Positions 10,417 through 21,115 of a stretch of DNA of 64,000 nucleotides are shown here, one piece after another. Position 1 is the first letter of the stretch. Each line of letters starts with the position of its first letter. The stretch spans positions 2,640,994 through 2,704,993 of the forward strand of contig GG745328.1 of assembly GCA_000151295.1 (NCBI GenBank), read 5' to 3'. The DNA comes from Allomyces macrogynus ATCC 38327 (Eukaryota; Blastocladiomycota; Blastocladiomycetes; Blastocladiales; Blastocladiaceae). The position numbers were made by a program, and so were the translations under genes. Below the pieces are notes generated by a model. It did not search any database. It was given only the letters and a program-made list of their open reading frames with translations, and was not told the origin of the DNA.

Positions 10417-13400
10417 CTTTGGCGATGAAATGGATTGGATTGGGGACGAGACGGCGGGGACGAATTGGCCGACGACTCGACGATGCGCGGTTCCGACGAC
10501 GGCGGGGGTCCTTTAACGGAGGAGCACGGGCCGGGCTGGTGGTATATAAACGATTTGACTTGTCGGGTGAGGACACGGGTGGAGCGAGGAGGATGAGTGG
10601 TGCCCGGCGGCGGTTTTCAACCGTACCACTGGACGACGGAGACGAGGGGCGGCACAGCACGCGTTTGGCGTGGCGGCGGAGCGGGCGGAGGCAGCCGCAA
10701 CGGGCGAGCGAGCGTGGAAGAGGCGGACGGTCAGGCCGCGTGTCGGTGCACGCGTTCGGGTTCGGGTGCGGTTTGGTGTGGTTTCTGGTGGTCAAACGAC
10801 AAATGATAATGATGATGGTGATGGAAGGGGGTCGAGAGGCAAAATTGAGGTCAGCCAGGTCGGACGGATGGGAGCAACGCAGGAAACACTGCGTCAAAAT
10901 CAGCCCAACCAACGGCACGCGCACCTGGTTGTTGCCTATCGCCCGGCACGAAAGCTATCGGCGCCACTCACGAGGCCAGAGCGATGCAACGCGGAGCAGA
11001 CTGGTGGGAACCCAGCACGCGCAAAGGCTGCTCGAAATACCAAAAGCGAGCGAAACCGTGCGACAGCGTCTCAAACGATCGGGCCAAGTCACCCGCGAGA
11101 CGCGACAAAAACGACGGCAGCGCGCGACAGTCGGTCGACGCGGCAGAGACGGTGGGGAACGAGCTGCAGTGCGCGCGGTTGGCGAGCAGGACCGCGACTG
11201 GGACGCTGAGCAGGCGGGCGGTGGGCACTCGCTCGCGCGCTCCTCTCTGCTGTGACCGACAGAACCGGCCGGGAAAGGAGACTGCTGCAGGCCGATGGAC
11301 AGGTTCGACCGATGCGCGCGACCAACAGGTGCAAGCTGCGAAACGGCGCTCGACTGCCTGAAATCAACGCAGTCCCCTACGACGACAACGACGACAGCGA
11401 CGACCGTGAGCAACTGAACCATGCTGTCCTCTCGCTGTTCATCTCCATTCCGACCAACCCCGTGTCGCCCATTTGCCCCGCACGTCGACGACGACCGCAT
11501 GCCGCCCGTGCCGCTGAGGATACGATGCATCAGCACCACCTCCACCGGCTGACAGCCCGACCAGCAGCACCCGTGTGATGCCGGTGATGTCGTGCAAATC
11601 CAGGCCGGCCAACTCGTCGTCGCTGACCGCTTCGTTGCGCGAGCCACGGATGCACACGTGGGCGCGCGCACTCACTGAGGCGTGCAATCTGCTCCCGGCC
11701 GGGTCGCGACGGTGCCGGCCAGGGGCACTCGGGTAAAGTGATCACGCCGTTCGCGATCACGAACGGCTGCCGGTGTCATGCGAACAAACGAACGAGCGTC
11801 CACCACGGCTTACGGCACATGATGCTCGCGGTGATTTGCACAGACGCACGGCACGGGGCGCGGGCGGGATGGGCGTTGCTGGGACTAGATCGTCGAGCTG
11901 AGGAATGAGACCAACCTCGGGACGTTGGCGAAAAAGGTAGGGAGGTGCCAGCAGGGGGCACGCCAGCAGTGACAGGAGCAGAGCAAGTCAGGGGGGTGCG
12001 GGGACCGCGGCGAGTTATGAGCGAAGGACGCTGGAGCGCCGTCCGAGTGCGATCAGTCCATCACGGTGGATCAAGCCCGGCCAGGTTGGAACCGGTGGTG
12101 AAACGGAGCGGCGGAGTGGGGCCTGACTCCTGAGCCAAAAGCAGCTGTCTTCTACTTTTTGTGTCTCGTGATATTTTCCGGGCTGAAAAATCGTCGAACC
12201 TGGAGAAGCTGTGCGGCCAGCGGTCGGCTTTCCTGGTTTTCCAGGCCGTTGAAACTTTGCAAAGAGCCGAGCTGCCTGCGCCCACAGCCAAAATGAAATC
12301 TGGCTTCGGGAAATGCCGGTGCTGCTCCTATCGTTTCCGCATTGGCACGTGTTTGAAGCGTTGCGAAGCATCCGCTGCCTGTTCGCACCCGTTGTTGCAC
12401 GAGGATAAGCAGCACCACAACGCGATCAGCTGAGGTTGGCGTGGCGTGGCTTCGTGAAACAACCAAGCACGACAACCCCAAGTCCGCGACGTCCGCCAAG
12501 AGCGGCGCTCGACCGCTGTCGCCAGTCATGAACGACCATGGCTATGCCCACATCGCCGACGTGCGGATAGGACGAAGCGGCCGTGGCCACGGTACTGGCT
12601 GGCGCGAAGAGCTTGGGCCGCGTCACACTGTGATGGCGGTCATTTTTGACGTGTTGGCGTTTACTTCGCACGTTTGTACATCGACCAAACTATCACAATT
12701 TCTCATTTTATCTTTAAATCGCCCATTTACACGTACAACTTACACTTCATACCCTTTGCCATGCCGCTCGACGAGACAAAGGCGACGCTTGCGCAGCGGG
12801 CACAAGCCAGACTGACCAGCGAGTCCAAATACTGAACGATTTGCTTTGGGGTCAGCGCTACTCACGTCTGCGAAAAAGCATGTTGCGGGCTTCTGACGTG
12901 TCGGTTTCGCACATCGCTATCGAGCGCTCTCCTTGATCAATATGGTCCTGACGTGCTGGTCAACAGGCCGAGATCGAAATATCCCCTGGTCGCTCACCAC
13001 CACGACCGCGTTGCTGCCTGACGGCCGCGCTCAGTACATCATCTCCCAACACACCAGGTTGGCAAGCACGACCGCACGCGATTGGCGACCACCCTACCTC
13101 GTGCGACGTCGAGACGCCCACAGTGTTCTCGAGCGGGTTTCAATCGATGTGCGGCATAGCCCTCGCCGCGCGCGCACTCATGACTGGTTCAGTCTGCGGG
13201 TCCAGGAGGAGCACATGTGCAAACGTCAGGTCGCGGTTGTCGGCCGCGTGCATGTCAGTACGCGGCAGATAGCCAAGTGGGGAAATGCACAACGTGGCGG
13301 GTTATTAAATTCCAGAAGATGAGCATCACGATCCATGTGGATGTAGAGTGATGTCGATCAAGATCGTAGATGTAGCCGCTGACACCATGGACTTCCCGCC

Positions 13401-16200
13401 ACCGAATTGCGGTTTCTCATCCTCGACCCTGTTCCCGACACTCTCCACCCCATGGGCCACGAGTGCGAGCACCGCGCTGCCACGATCCAACGCGCGGCCA
13501 ATGCGTGGTCCTGAGCGGCCAAGGCGATTCCAAACGCTCAGGCGCAGGCGAGATGCAGGTTGCGGGCAAGTTTCGTCACAAGTTTGTGAGGTTTTCGCAG
13601 TGCGGCGATGAGGGAGTTAGTTGAGATCGGTGGTCGTGTTGAGCGGCAGTTACGCGGCATGCACGCTGGTCCACGATCGCGACCCGACCGCGCGCTGGCG
13701 CGACTTTGGCACCGGCGAGTGCGGCGTAATGTGACGGACCATATGAAATCTGCTTCTGGTCGCGCGGTTGCGCCGGAGACGGCGGCATTGGTCGTTGGCA
13801 TCACGACCTGAGCTTCACATGATGTTTGCAGGCGAGGATGCCGCTCACGGCCGGCGCGGCGGAAATAACCGTCCAAGATGAGCCACGTGGTCCTCAAAAG
13901 TGTTTTCGCGTGGCCGGTTTGGTGGTGGGAATTCGTCGTTGGTCGTGGCTGTCGTTGACATAGGCACCAATGCAGCCACTGGCGTCGTCCCCTGCCGTTG
14001 TGCGATTTGTGTCGTGGTGGTTGTAGTGAATCGTCGTCCTCACGATGGTCGCCGCGCAGCGGGGGAGGGAGGGTGCGCTCCATTGAGTCCACTGGTGCAC
14101 GTGGGGTAACGGAAGTGAATGCGGACCAGCTCTCAATCGAGCACGGTCCAGGCTGGGCCGCCATCAAAATCCCGACCGAACCGGCGCCGACCCCACGCTT
14201 TACGCCTTTTATCGGGGCGTGTTATATCAAGGGACCGCTGTAGGTAGTCGAATGGAGGCACAATTGCGCTCACGCGATGCACTCCGCGCGACCTGCAGCA
14301 GCACATAGCTTGCCGATCACATCAGCCATGTGGTGAGACGCGGCGGCCCTGGCTCACTTGGTCTCTCGGCGACGCAGCCGTGCCCTTTTACATGACATGC
14401 CCATGACCTTGACATTGCGCCAAGTCCGTGCCGGGAATCGTCGTCACGTTAGCTATCCGGCGTCGTGCGCGCTCACCAGTGCTGACTTAGGCCCCTCCTG
14501 CTGACGACGCCAGCTACAACTCTCGCATGCGGATGCGGATTGGGAATCGCCCAACACGATGTGCGCGCACGAGCGACGGCCGATCGCTCGACTCACTCCT
14601 GTCGACCGCGCCGCAACTGCCGACCGACCGTTCGAATCCAGGCCAACTCGCAACAATTTGCGGCCAACCCGCCGCTCAAATGAACTCTGGACATGTCGCA
14701 ACTAAGTGCAATCACCTCCTGTCGACATCGCTCTCAATCATTTCTCGAATTTGAGTGTCGGGGACTCTCAGGGTCGCCAAGATAGTAGCAACCGAGGCAC
14801 GACCTGCACTGAATCAAACTGCGAAGCATTTTGGAGGGTGATAATTCGCATCCACTCTTTAATTTGCAAGTGGTTCCAGGTGCGGTCCGGGGCATAGCGG
14901 CAAGAAGAAAGTGATCAGTATTTTCCCAACGTGTTTGGCACCCACGACGTGCAATGACGCGCGCCCGTCTGTCAACGACAATGACAACTTGATCACCGAC
15001 ATCGCTGAAATGACCAGAATGCAGCATTCGTCCACGATTTTCGCACCGTCGCCGCACTGGTGTGACGTGAAGATCGCGTCGTGGTCCAGCCCAGGCGCGC
15101 AGCGGGCCTGCTTCAGACGACGGAAGATGGTGGCGAGGAGCAGGAGTCGGAGGCAAGGAACGAGCAATGGAGGCGAACCAAATCATCGCCCGCTCGGTGC
15201 GTCGCGCCCGACGCGTTGTAATTGACGACGGCGGGTGTGGTCTGACGTGCAGTGCATTCATTGTGACAGCCCAACTCGCGATTGAGTACAGAGGACGCGT
15301 CTCGGACCGCCTCGCTGCTCGACCGAAAGCAATGGAACGTCGCAACGGCACAGCACGCGGTCCTCTCCTGGTGGAGAAGGAGAGGCAAATCGACGCGCTC
15401 CGGGAGCAACGTTCATTGTTGCGTGGCAGGTGCTCGTGCCGGACCGGCCCGCTCGACTCGAGTTGCATCGCGACGCGTCGCGTGTTGTGCGGCGGGCTGG
15501 CTCGGATGGAGGTCGCTGTTGTGGGCAAAGCATGCGGTGGGTCTTAATGACAGAGTGTGCGTTGCCGGCAGGAACAAGGTCAAGCCGTGGGCCGTCGTGA
15601 GAGTTCGCTGGTGGGTGGTGTGTGCCTGCTGCCAAGCACGCCTCCGCAGTAAAGCGCCTCAGCACTTCTCCACTGCGCCCGGCTGGCCACTGCCTTCCCA
15701 CACTGGCCGACAGACCTGCCATCCCGCACACTCAGCCGTCCACCACACCCGTCCATCCAATCTGTTGGCACGACGAGCTGACATAGCAGCGCGCGCGTGT
15801 GCACCCGTTCAACCGCCGCCAGCGTGGTCGCATGCGTTTCACCTCCCTGCCCCTATTCACTCCACCGGTCCGCAGCGTTTCCGCAGCGAGGAGAGTGGGA
15901 GCGAGCCGGCGGCCTTGCGCACGGGAGTTGCCTCGCACTCTGCCCACCAACTCATTTCGATGCCATCCTTCATTTTTCCCCTTCCAACTCTCGCAAAAAC
16001 CCTTCCAAACCGGGACCCAGGCGACGCCCTCCGAGGCCCGGCGCGTTTCCAGTCGCGCGCTTCGCTCCGCAGCCGGTCCGGCGCGACACGTCGCACGCAC
16101 CAGCGTCGCGCGACCAACACGCCATCCAAGCGCGCTCGATGATCCACGTCGCGCGATTCTCGCGTGCGCTGACTCGCCCCCGCGCGCACACCAACCAGAC
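10417..16200. other. long gene-poor stretch without a recognisable gene
   Basis: About 5.8 kb between the kinase start and the promoter of gene A. Open frames are short, overlapping and mutually inconsistent; none shows a family motif or a pattern of introns restoring one frame. An isolated TATATAAA lies at 10543-10550 (plus strand). Minus-strand stretches near 11000-11230, 11440-11690 and 14860-15170 have Leu-rich composition that could be remnants of a decayed gene, but I cannot join them. No terminal inverted repeats, reverse-transcriptase motifs or tRNA were seen. Confidence 0.55.
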
Positions 16201-16202
16201 GC

Positions 16203-16209
16203 TATAAAA
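16203..16209 (+). promoter_or_regulatory. TATA box of Gln/Ser-rich gene A
   Basis: TATAAAA lies 86 bp upstream of the ATG at 16289, and a CT/CA-rich segment between them looks like a start region and leader. Only genes A and B in this window show so clear a TATA box at this spacing, which suggests strong or regulated expression. Confidence 0.75.
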
Positions 16210-16288
16210 TGGCCGCTCCCCGCGTCGTTGTTGAGACTTCGTTGCAGTCTTGCACATCTCACCACCACCACCTCTTATCGCACACATC

Positions 16289-19200
16289 ATGAACGCTTCG
16301 GTACGCGTCCTACTTTGTGTCCAGCAGCGCGGCGCGCTCCGCTCGACCTTCTCCACCGCAAGCGCGCCGCGTCGCGTCGCGTCGCGTCGCGTCGCGTCAC
16401 GCCCCCACCATCACCGTCAATCAACCGCAACTCTAACGCGTCCACCACACTCCTCCATTCGACATTTCTAGCAGTACCAATCGCAGTCGCAGTGGCAGAC
16501 AGGCTCGAACGCGAGTCAGAGCCAGTCCCAGTACCAGAGCCAATCGAGTTCGGGCTCGCACTCGACCCAGGCGCAATCGCAGTCGCAGTACCAATCCAGC
16601 ACCTCCGGCTCGCAGTCGCAGTCGCAGTCGCAGTACCAGCAGTCGTCGAGCGACGCGCACTCGGCTTCGCAGAGCCAGTACCAGTCGCAGTACCAGTCGG
16701 GCAGCAACTCGTCGCAGGCGCAGTCGCAGGGCCAGTCCCAGTCGGGTGACGCGCACTCGGCTTCGCAGTCGCAGTCGCAGTACCAGGCTCAGTCGGGCGG
16801 CAACGCTTCGCAGTCGCAGTCGCAAGGGCAGTATCAGTCCGGCGACGGGCACTCGGCTTCGCAGAGCCAGTACCAGTCGCAGTACCAGTCGGGCAGCAAC
16901 TCGTCGCAGGCGCAGTCGCAGGGGCAGTACCAGTCCGGCGACGCGCACTCGGCTTCGCAGAGCCAGTACCAGTCGCAGTCCCAGTCAGGCAGCAACACGA
17001 GCCAGTCGCAGAGCCAGTACCAGGGCCAAACCACGTCGGGTGACCACGCAACGACCTCCCAGTCGCAGTCCCAAGGCCAGTACCAGTCGGGCTCGAACGC
17101 CAGCCAGTCTCAAGGCCAGACGCAGTCGACGACCGTCTCGGGCAGCGACGCGCACGCCAGCCAGAGCCAGGCGCAGTACCAGTCGAGCACCAGCGGCAAC
17201 GCGACGCAGTCGCAATCGCAGAGCCAGTCGACCCACGTTTCGGGCGGCGGCGATGCTCATGCGAGCCAGAGCCAAGCGCAGTACCAGACCAGCACCGGCG
17301 GCAACGCGACGCAGTCGCAATCGCAGAGCCAGTCGACCCACGTTTCGGGCGGCGGCGATGCTCATGCGAGCCAGAGCCAAGCGCAGTACCAGACCAGCAC
17401 CGGCGGCAACGCGACGCAGGCTCAATCGCAGTCGCAGTCGACGCACGTTTCGGGCGGTGACGCGCACGCCAGCCAGAGCCAAGGGCAGTACCAGTCGAGC
17501 ACGGGCGGCAATGTGACGCAGTCGCAGGGGCAGAGCCAGTCGACGCACGTTTCGGGCGGTGGCGACGTGCATGCGAGCCAGAGCCAAGGGCAGTACCAGT
17601 CGAGCACCGCTACTTCGGGCTCGCACACGACGGCCACACAGTCGCAGAGCCAAGCGCAGACGACCACCACCTCGTCGCACGACGCGGGCCATTCGACTGC
17701 GACCGGCACGACTTCGGCCACGCACGCGCCCACCAAGTTCGACGACGGTTCCTGGGCGCCGGGCAAATATGGTCGGTACACCCAGGTCAGCCTGTTTGTG
17801 ATCGTGGTACCTGTCAACTGACGGACGTTCTGCTGATTTGATAGAGGGCGGCAACACTGGTTACGACAACGGCCAGTGGGCGAGCGGCAAATATGGTTGG
17901 TACACCCAGTTCAGCCTGTCTGTGATCGTGGCATTTGTCAACTGACGTTCTGGTGATTTGATAGAGGGCGGCCATACTAAGTACGACGACGGCCAGTACC
18001 ACGGCTCGACCACGACCTCTCACGCCAACACCTCCTCGGGCGCCACCACTTCGACGGGCGGCGCGACCCAGACCGGCTCGACCACCACGCACGCGCCCAC
18101 GAAGTTCGACGACGGCTCTTGGGCTCCAGGAAAATACGGTTCGTACACCCAGTTCAGTCAGTTTGTGATCGTAGCACCTATCAACTGACGTTCTGGTGAT
18201 TTGATAGAGGGCGGCAACACTGGCTATGACAACGGCCAGTGGGCAAGCGGTAAGTATGAAGGCGGCCATACGAAGTACGACGACGGCCAGTGGCACGGTG
18301 CCACCACGACGCACGCCAACACGTCGTCGGGCCACTCGACCACGGCCACGGGCACCACTTCGGCGACGCATGCGCCCGACTGCCACCCGATCGACTTTGG
18401 CGGCTCGACCGTGACCCAGACGCAGGCGCAGACGCAGTCGGCCACGACTTCGGGCCACGCCACCACCACGGCTTCGCAGTCGCAGTACCAGTCGCAGAAT
18501 ATTGACGCGCACGGCTCGGCCAACGCGTCGCAGAGTCAATGGCAAGCGCAGCATGTCGACGCGGCCGGCCACGGCTCGGCCACGGCCACGCAGGCGCAAT
18601 CGCAGGCGCAGTCGGTTTCGACCTCGGGCCACGGCTCGGCGACGGCCCAGCAGTCGCAGTACCAGTCGCAGCAGGTGGATGCTGGCCATGGCTCGGCATC
18701 GCAGAGCCAGAGCCAGTGGCAGCAGGTGGATGCCGGTCACGGCTCGACGACGGCCCAGCAGAGCCAATACCAGTCGCAGCAGGTGGATGCTGGTCACGGC
18801 TCGGCTTCGCAGAGTCAATGGCAAGGCCAGCATGTCGACGCGTCGGGCCACGGCGGCGCCGATCTGTCGCAGTTCCAGTCGCAGTTCCAGCAGCTGAACC
18901 TCGGCGACCATGGCGCTTCGGCTCACGCCAACCAGGCCCAGAGCCAGTGGCAGTCGGTCGACGTGTCGGGCGCGCACAACACGGACGCGTTTGTCCAGCA
19001 GGCGCAATCGCAGTGGCAATCGGCCGGCGTCTCGGGTGGTCACGGCGCGGACGCGTTTGTGCAGCAGGCGCAGTCGCAGTCGCAGTGGGCCGATGTTTCG
19101 GGCGGACACAACGCTGATGCCTTCGTTTCCCAGGCTCAGAGTCAGTGGCAGTCGGCTGATGTGTCGGGCGGCCACAACGCCGACGCGTTCATCTCGCAGG

Positions 19201-19295
19201 CCCAGTCGCAGTTCCAGGGTGTGGACGTGTCGGGCCACCATGTTGATGTCTCGGCGCTCCAGTCGCAGGCTCAGCAGCAGCACCTCGGCTTCTAA
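16289..19295 (+). CDS. Gln/Ser-rich tandem-repeat protein A (unrecognised family)
   Basis: Exons 16289..16300, 16472..17771, 17845..17895, 17965..18138 and 18208..19295 join in frame to 874 residues. Exon 1 encodes only MNAS. The rest is built from SQSQ, QYQSQ and AQSQ units with Gly/His/Ala spacers: first QYQSQSQ-type arrays, then HVSGGGDAHASQSQAQYQ repeats. A middle section follows with copies of KFDDGSWAPGKY and EGGNTGYDNGQWASGKY, then Q-rich repeats with DAFVQQAQSQWQSADVSGGH and a C-terminus DVSALQSQAQQQHLGF. No signal peptide, transmembrane helix or enzyme motif is visible, so a soluble, prion-like or structural protein is inferred. Exons 3 and 4 (51 and 174 nt) are symmetric phase-1 cassettes, so skipping keeps frame. 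Gene B (41445-43999, minus) is a paralogue. No known family recognised. Confidence 0.82.
16369..16399. repeat. CGCGT pentanucleotide microsatellite in intron 1 of gene A
   Basis: About six tandem CGCGT units inside the 171-nt first intron (16301..16471). A very similar CGCGT array lies just upstream of the EPL1 start near 50038-50067. Confidence 0.85.
16668..17420 (+). repeat. in-frame tandem duplications in exon 2 of gene A
   Basis: Nested near-perfect repeats. A segment around 16668 recurs at 16854 (spacing 186 bp), and a 105-bp unit at 17211-17315 is repeated at 17316-17420. Both spacings are multiples of three, so the frame is kept. The near-identity points to recent duplication. Confidence 0.85.
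17772..17844 (+). other. gene A intron 2 (homologous intron copy 1) with in-frame tail
   Basis: 73-nt phase-1 intron with donor GTCGGT and acceptor GATAG. Read through, the frame continues from GKYG as RYTQVSLFVIVVPVN and stops at TGA. The stop region overlaps a CTGAC branch-point-like motif. Confidence 0.75.
17896..17964 (+). other. gene A intron 3 (homologous intron copy 2) with in-frame tail
   Basis: 69-nt phase-1 intron, donor GTTGGT, acceptor GATAG, clearly homologous to copies 1 and 3. Read-through gives WYTQFSLSVIVAFVN then TGA. Confidence 0.75.
18139..18207 (+). other. gene A intron 4 (homologous intron copy 3) with in-frame tail
   Basis: 69-nt phase-1 intron, donor GTTCGT, acceptor GATAG. 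Read-through gives SYTQFSQFVIVAPIN then TGA. About 50 bp downstream (near 18245-18262) the same GKY/EGG junction occurs with no intron. Confidence 0.75.
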
Positions 19296-19689
19296 GCTCG
19301 AGACGCGTAGTTGAATTGCTGAGGTTTGCCGTCGCTTCCCCCTTCTTTTGCTCTTCTTTCCAACCATGTTACATATTTTGAAGCACGGAACGTCTGCAGA
19401 AATGGTGAAATGTAAATAACGAATCCTGAATTCGAATCTCCTTTTTGGATGCTTTTTGTGCTCAGCGTTTCGCGATCTTGAGGTTGCGCGTGTGTATGAG
19501 TGTGAGTGAACGAGTGAGTTGCGAGTGTGTGCTCTAGATGATTGCCACGTCGCGCACTCGCTCACGTTTGTTTTGACGGGAGCGCGGCTGGCCAATGAAT
19601 CAGGATCGCGAATGTGTGATGGAGCTGGAAGCGAGCTCAGCTGCGACTTGAATGGTGAGCTGGCAGCAAACGACAGAGGACGAGACAAT
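19296..19689. other. 3' flank of gene A
   Basis: AT-richer than the genes, with no coding pattern recognised. It probably holds the 3' UTR and poly(A) site of gene A. No canonical AATAAA was found close to the stop. Confidence 0.5.
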
Positions 19690-20480
19690 GACCACTCATG
19701 ACTGAAGAAACCGCGGGGGAACAACGAATCTTTACTTATCTGAGCCCAACAAGCCGCCAACGGAACCAACCCATCCACGATCCTACTCAGCGCTGCCGCG
19801 CCCACCATCCCAGCCGGCCCACACTTTTTCCCTCAAAGATATCCGGCACGCCCGGCCACTCGCTCTTGGCGCGGCACGCGCAATACTCTTGCGTGACTTT
19901 TCAATACTCGTCGCGCGAACCCGGGTCGCACTCGCGCGCTGTCATTGATGCAAGGCACAGCGAGCAGTCGCTAACCACGTCAAGTTGCGCGGCGCGCGCA
20001 GCCACGTGCAACGGCGACTTGCCCAAGTACGGGTGCGCGGCATTGATTTGCACGGGCATCGATGTCAACAGCATCCACTTGACGACGCGCAACGGCGCCA
20101 TGGCCGCGGCCAGGTGCAATGGGGACCCAAACTTGGCGTGCAGATCGGCGTGCAGCGTGAGCGGCACTGGCAGGGCCTTGAGCGTGGCCAGATCGCCCGT
20201 GCGCTGCGCCTCGAGCAACCGGCTGTGTCCTCGAGCGCGGCAGCGCTGCTTGGTGGCGCGGGTGACGAGACCGTGGTCAGTGTCGTGGTCACGCTGGGCG
20301 ACGTGATGGTGCTGGACGTCGTGGGCATGATTACTTGATCATGATCGACCTGGATTTCGGGCTCGGGCTCGAGCTCAGTGGCAACGGCCAGGTGCGGTAC
20401 CCGCTCCAAGCCGCGCTCTCTTGCGACGGCCGGGCGCGAAATTGAACGAGACGAAATTCGCGAGCGCATAGTGGCAGAAC
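19690..20480 (-). pseudogene. internally deleted pseudogene copy of the adjacent oxysterol-binding protein gene
   Basis: The minus strand repeats both ends of the intact gene at 21116-25073 but lacks about 3 kb between them. From ~20330 it encodes a start like the parent's, then the ankyrin segment (RTGDLATLKALPVPLTLHAD, GSPLHLAAAMAPLRVV, SPLHVAARAAQLDVV). It then jumps straight to the parent's last coding segment (CDPGSRDEY, EWPGVPDIF) and shared 3' flank. A small deletion between the start and the ankyrin segment shifts the frame, so no product of the original type can be made. PH, FFAT and lipid-binding domains are missing. It lies in the same orientation directly downstream of the parent, so tandem duplication followed by deletion is the simplest history. 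Breakpoints are approximate. Confidence 0.85.
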
Positions 20481-20890
20481 CGGTCTACAAGACGCCGTGA
20501 CGGTCGCGCGGCTCACGCGCTCGCACGTTTTCGAGACAGCCGATCGCGACGGCGAGCTTTCACTCTCGCGTCACGCTCTCGAGGTCGGCACTGAGCCACT
20601 TGTGGTTCTGTTTGCTGGCTAAGTAAAAGAGCAACAAGTGCACCAGCGAAACCATGAACTACTGGTCCCAATCGCTCACCAGGAGCAAGGCACGTAACTT
20701 CAGAAAATCAAGAAGGGGCACCCGGGCATTTCGGACGAGCGGGACGAGCGGGCCGAGCAGATTGCTTTGGGGCGGCGTGCAGGGCTAGAAGAGGAGGAGC
20801 GGCGGTCGGCTGACCGACTCGCGACCGTGGGCGCCAAGTGTGAGTCAATGGTGGTCGAGGTTCTTCCCATGTTGTCGGGCAGGTAGCCTG
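20438..20890 (+). pseudogene. broken plus-strand coding remnant, unrecognised
   Basis: Short coding-like stretches lie on the plus strand: ERDEIRERIVAEPVYK, then in a shifted frame VARLTRSHVFETADRDGE, then after a stop KIKKGHPGISDERDERAEQI and EEERRSADRLATVGAKCESM. The charged helical composition differs from random frames in the spacers, but stops and shifts interrupt it and I cannot name a family. It overlaps the upstream edge of the oxysterol-binding pseudogene. It could alternatively be part of a gene with undetected introns. Confidence 0.3.
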
Positions 20891-21115
20891 GACCAAACGA
20901 CCAAACAGCCATACGATTGCAGGTGCGACAACAAGCCTGCGCCACGTCTCGACGACGATGAGTCGCAAGGACCACTCACGAGAAACCGCAGGGGAAAAAC
21001 AGATCTCTGCTTGTCTGAATCCAACAAGCCGCCAACGTCGGGACCCACCCATCCACGATCCCCCACTGTGCCGCCACGCCTTCGCTCGACGCAACTCAAC
21101 GACCGGCACACACTC

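Noticed and set aside
10395..11255. 286-codon plus-strand frame with a TATATAAA at 10543 and ATG at 10593
   Set aside because: Arg-rich low-information translation without domain or intron evidence; overlaps the kinase start and looks like chance in GC-rich DNA.
16472..17771. Repeat arrays in genes A and B as CRISPR or satellite arrays
   Set aside because: Repeats keep one reading frame, lack unique spacers and lie within spliced genes of a eukaryote.
17814..19808. 664-codon open frame antisense to gene A
   Set aside because: Produced by the repeat composition of the sense gene; no motif, no splice logic, and the sense gene has coherent introns and TATA box.
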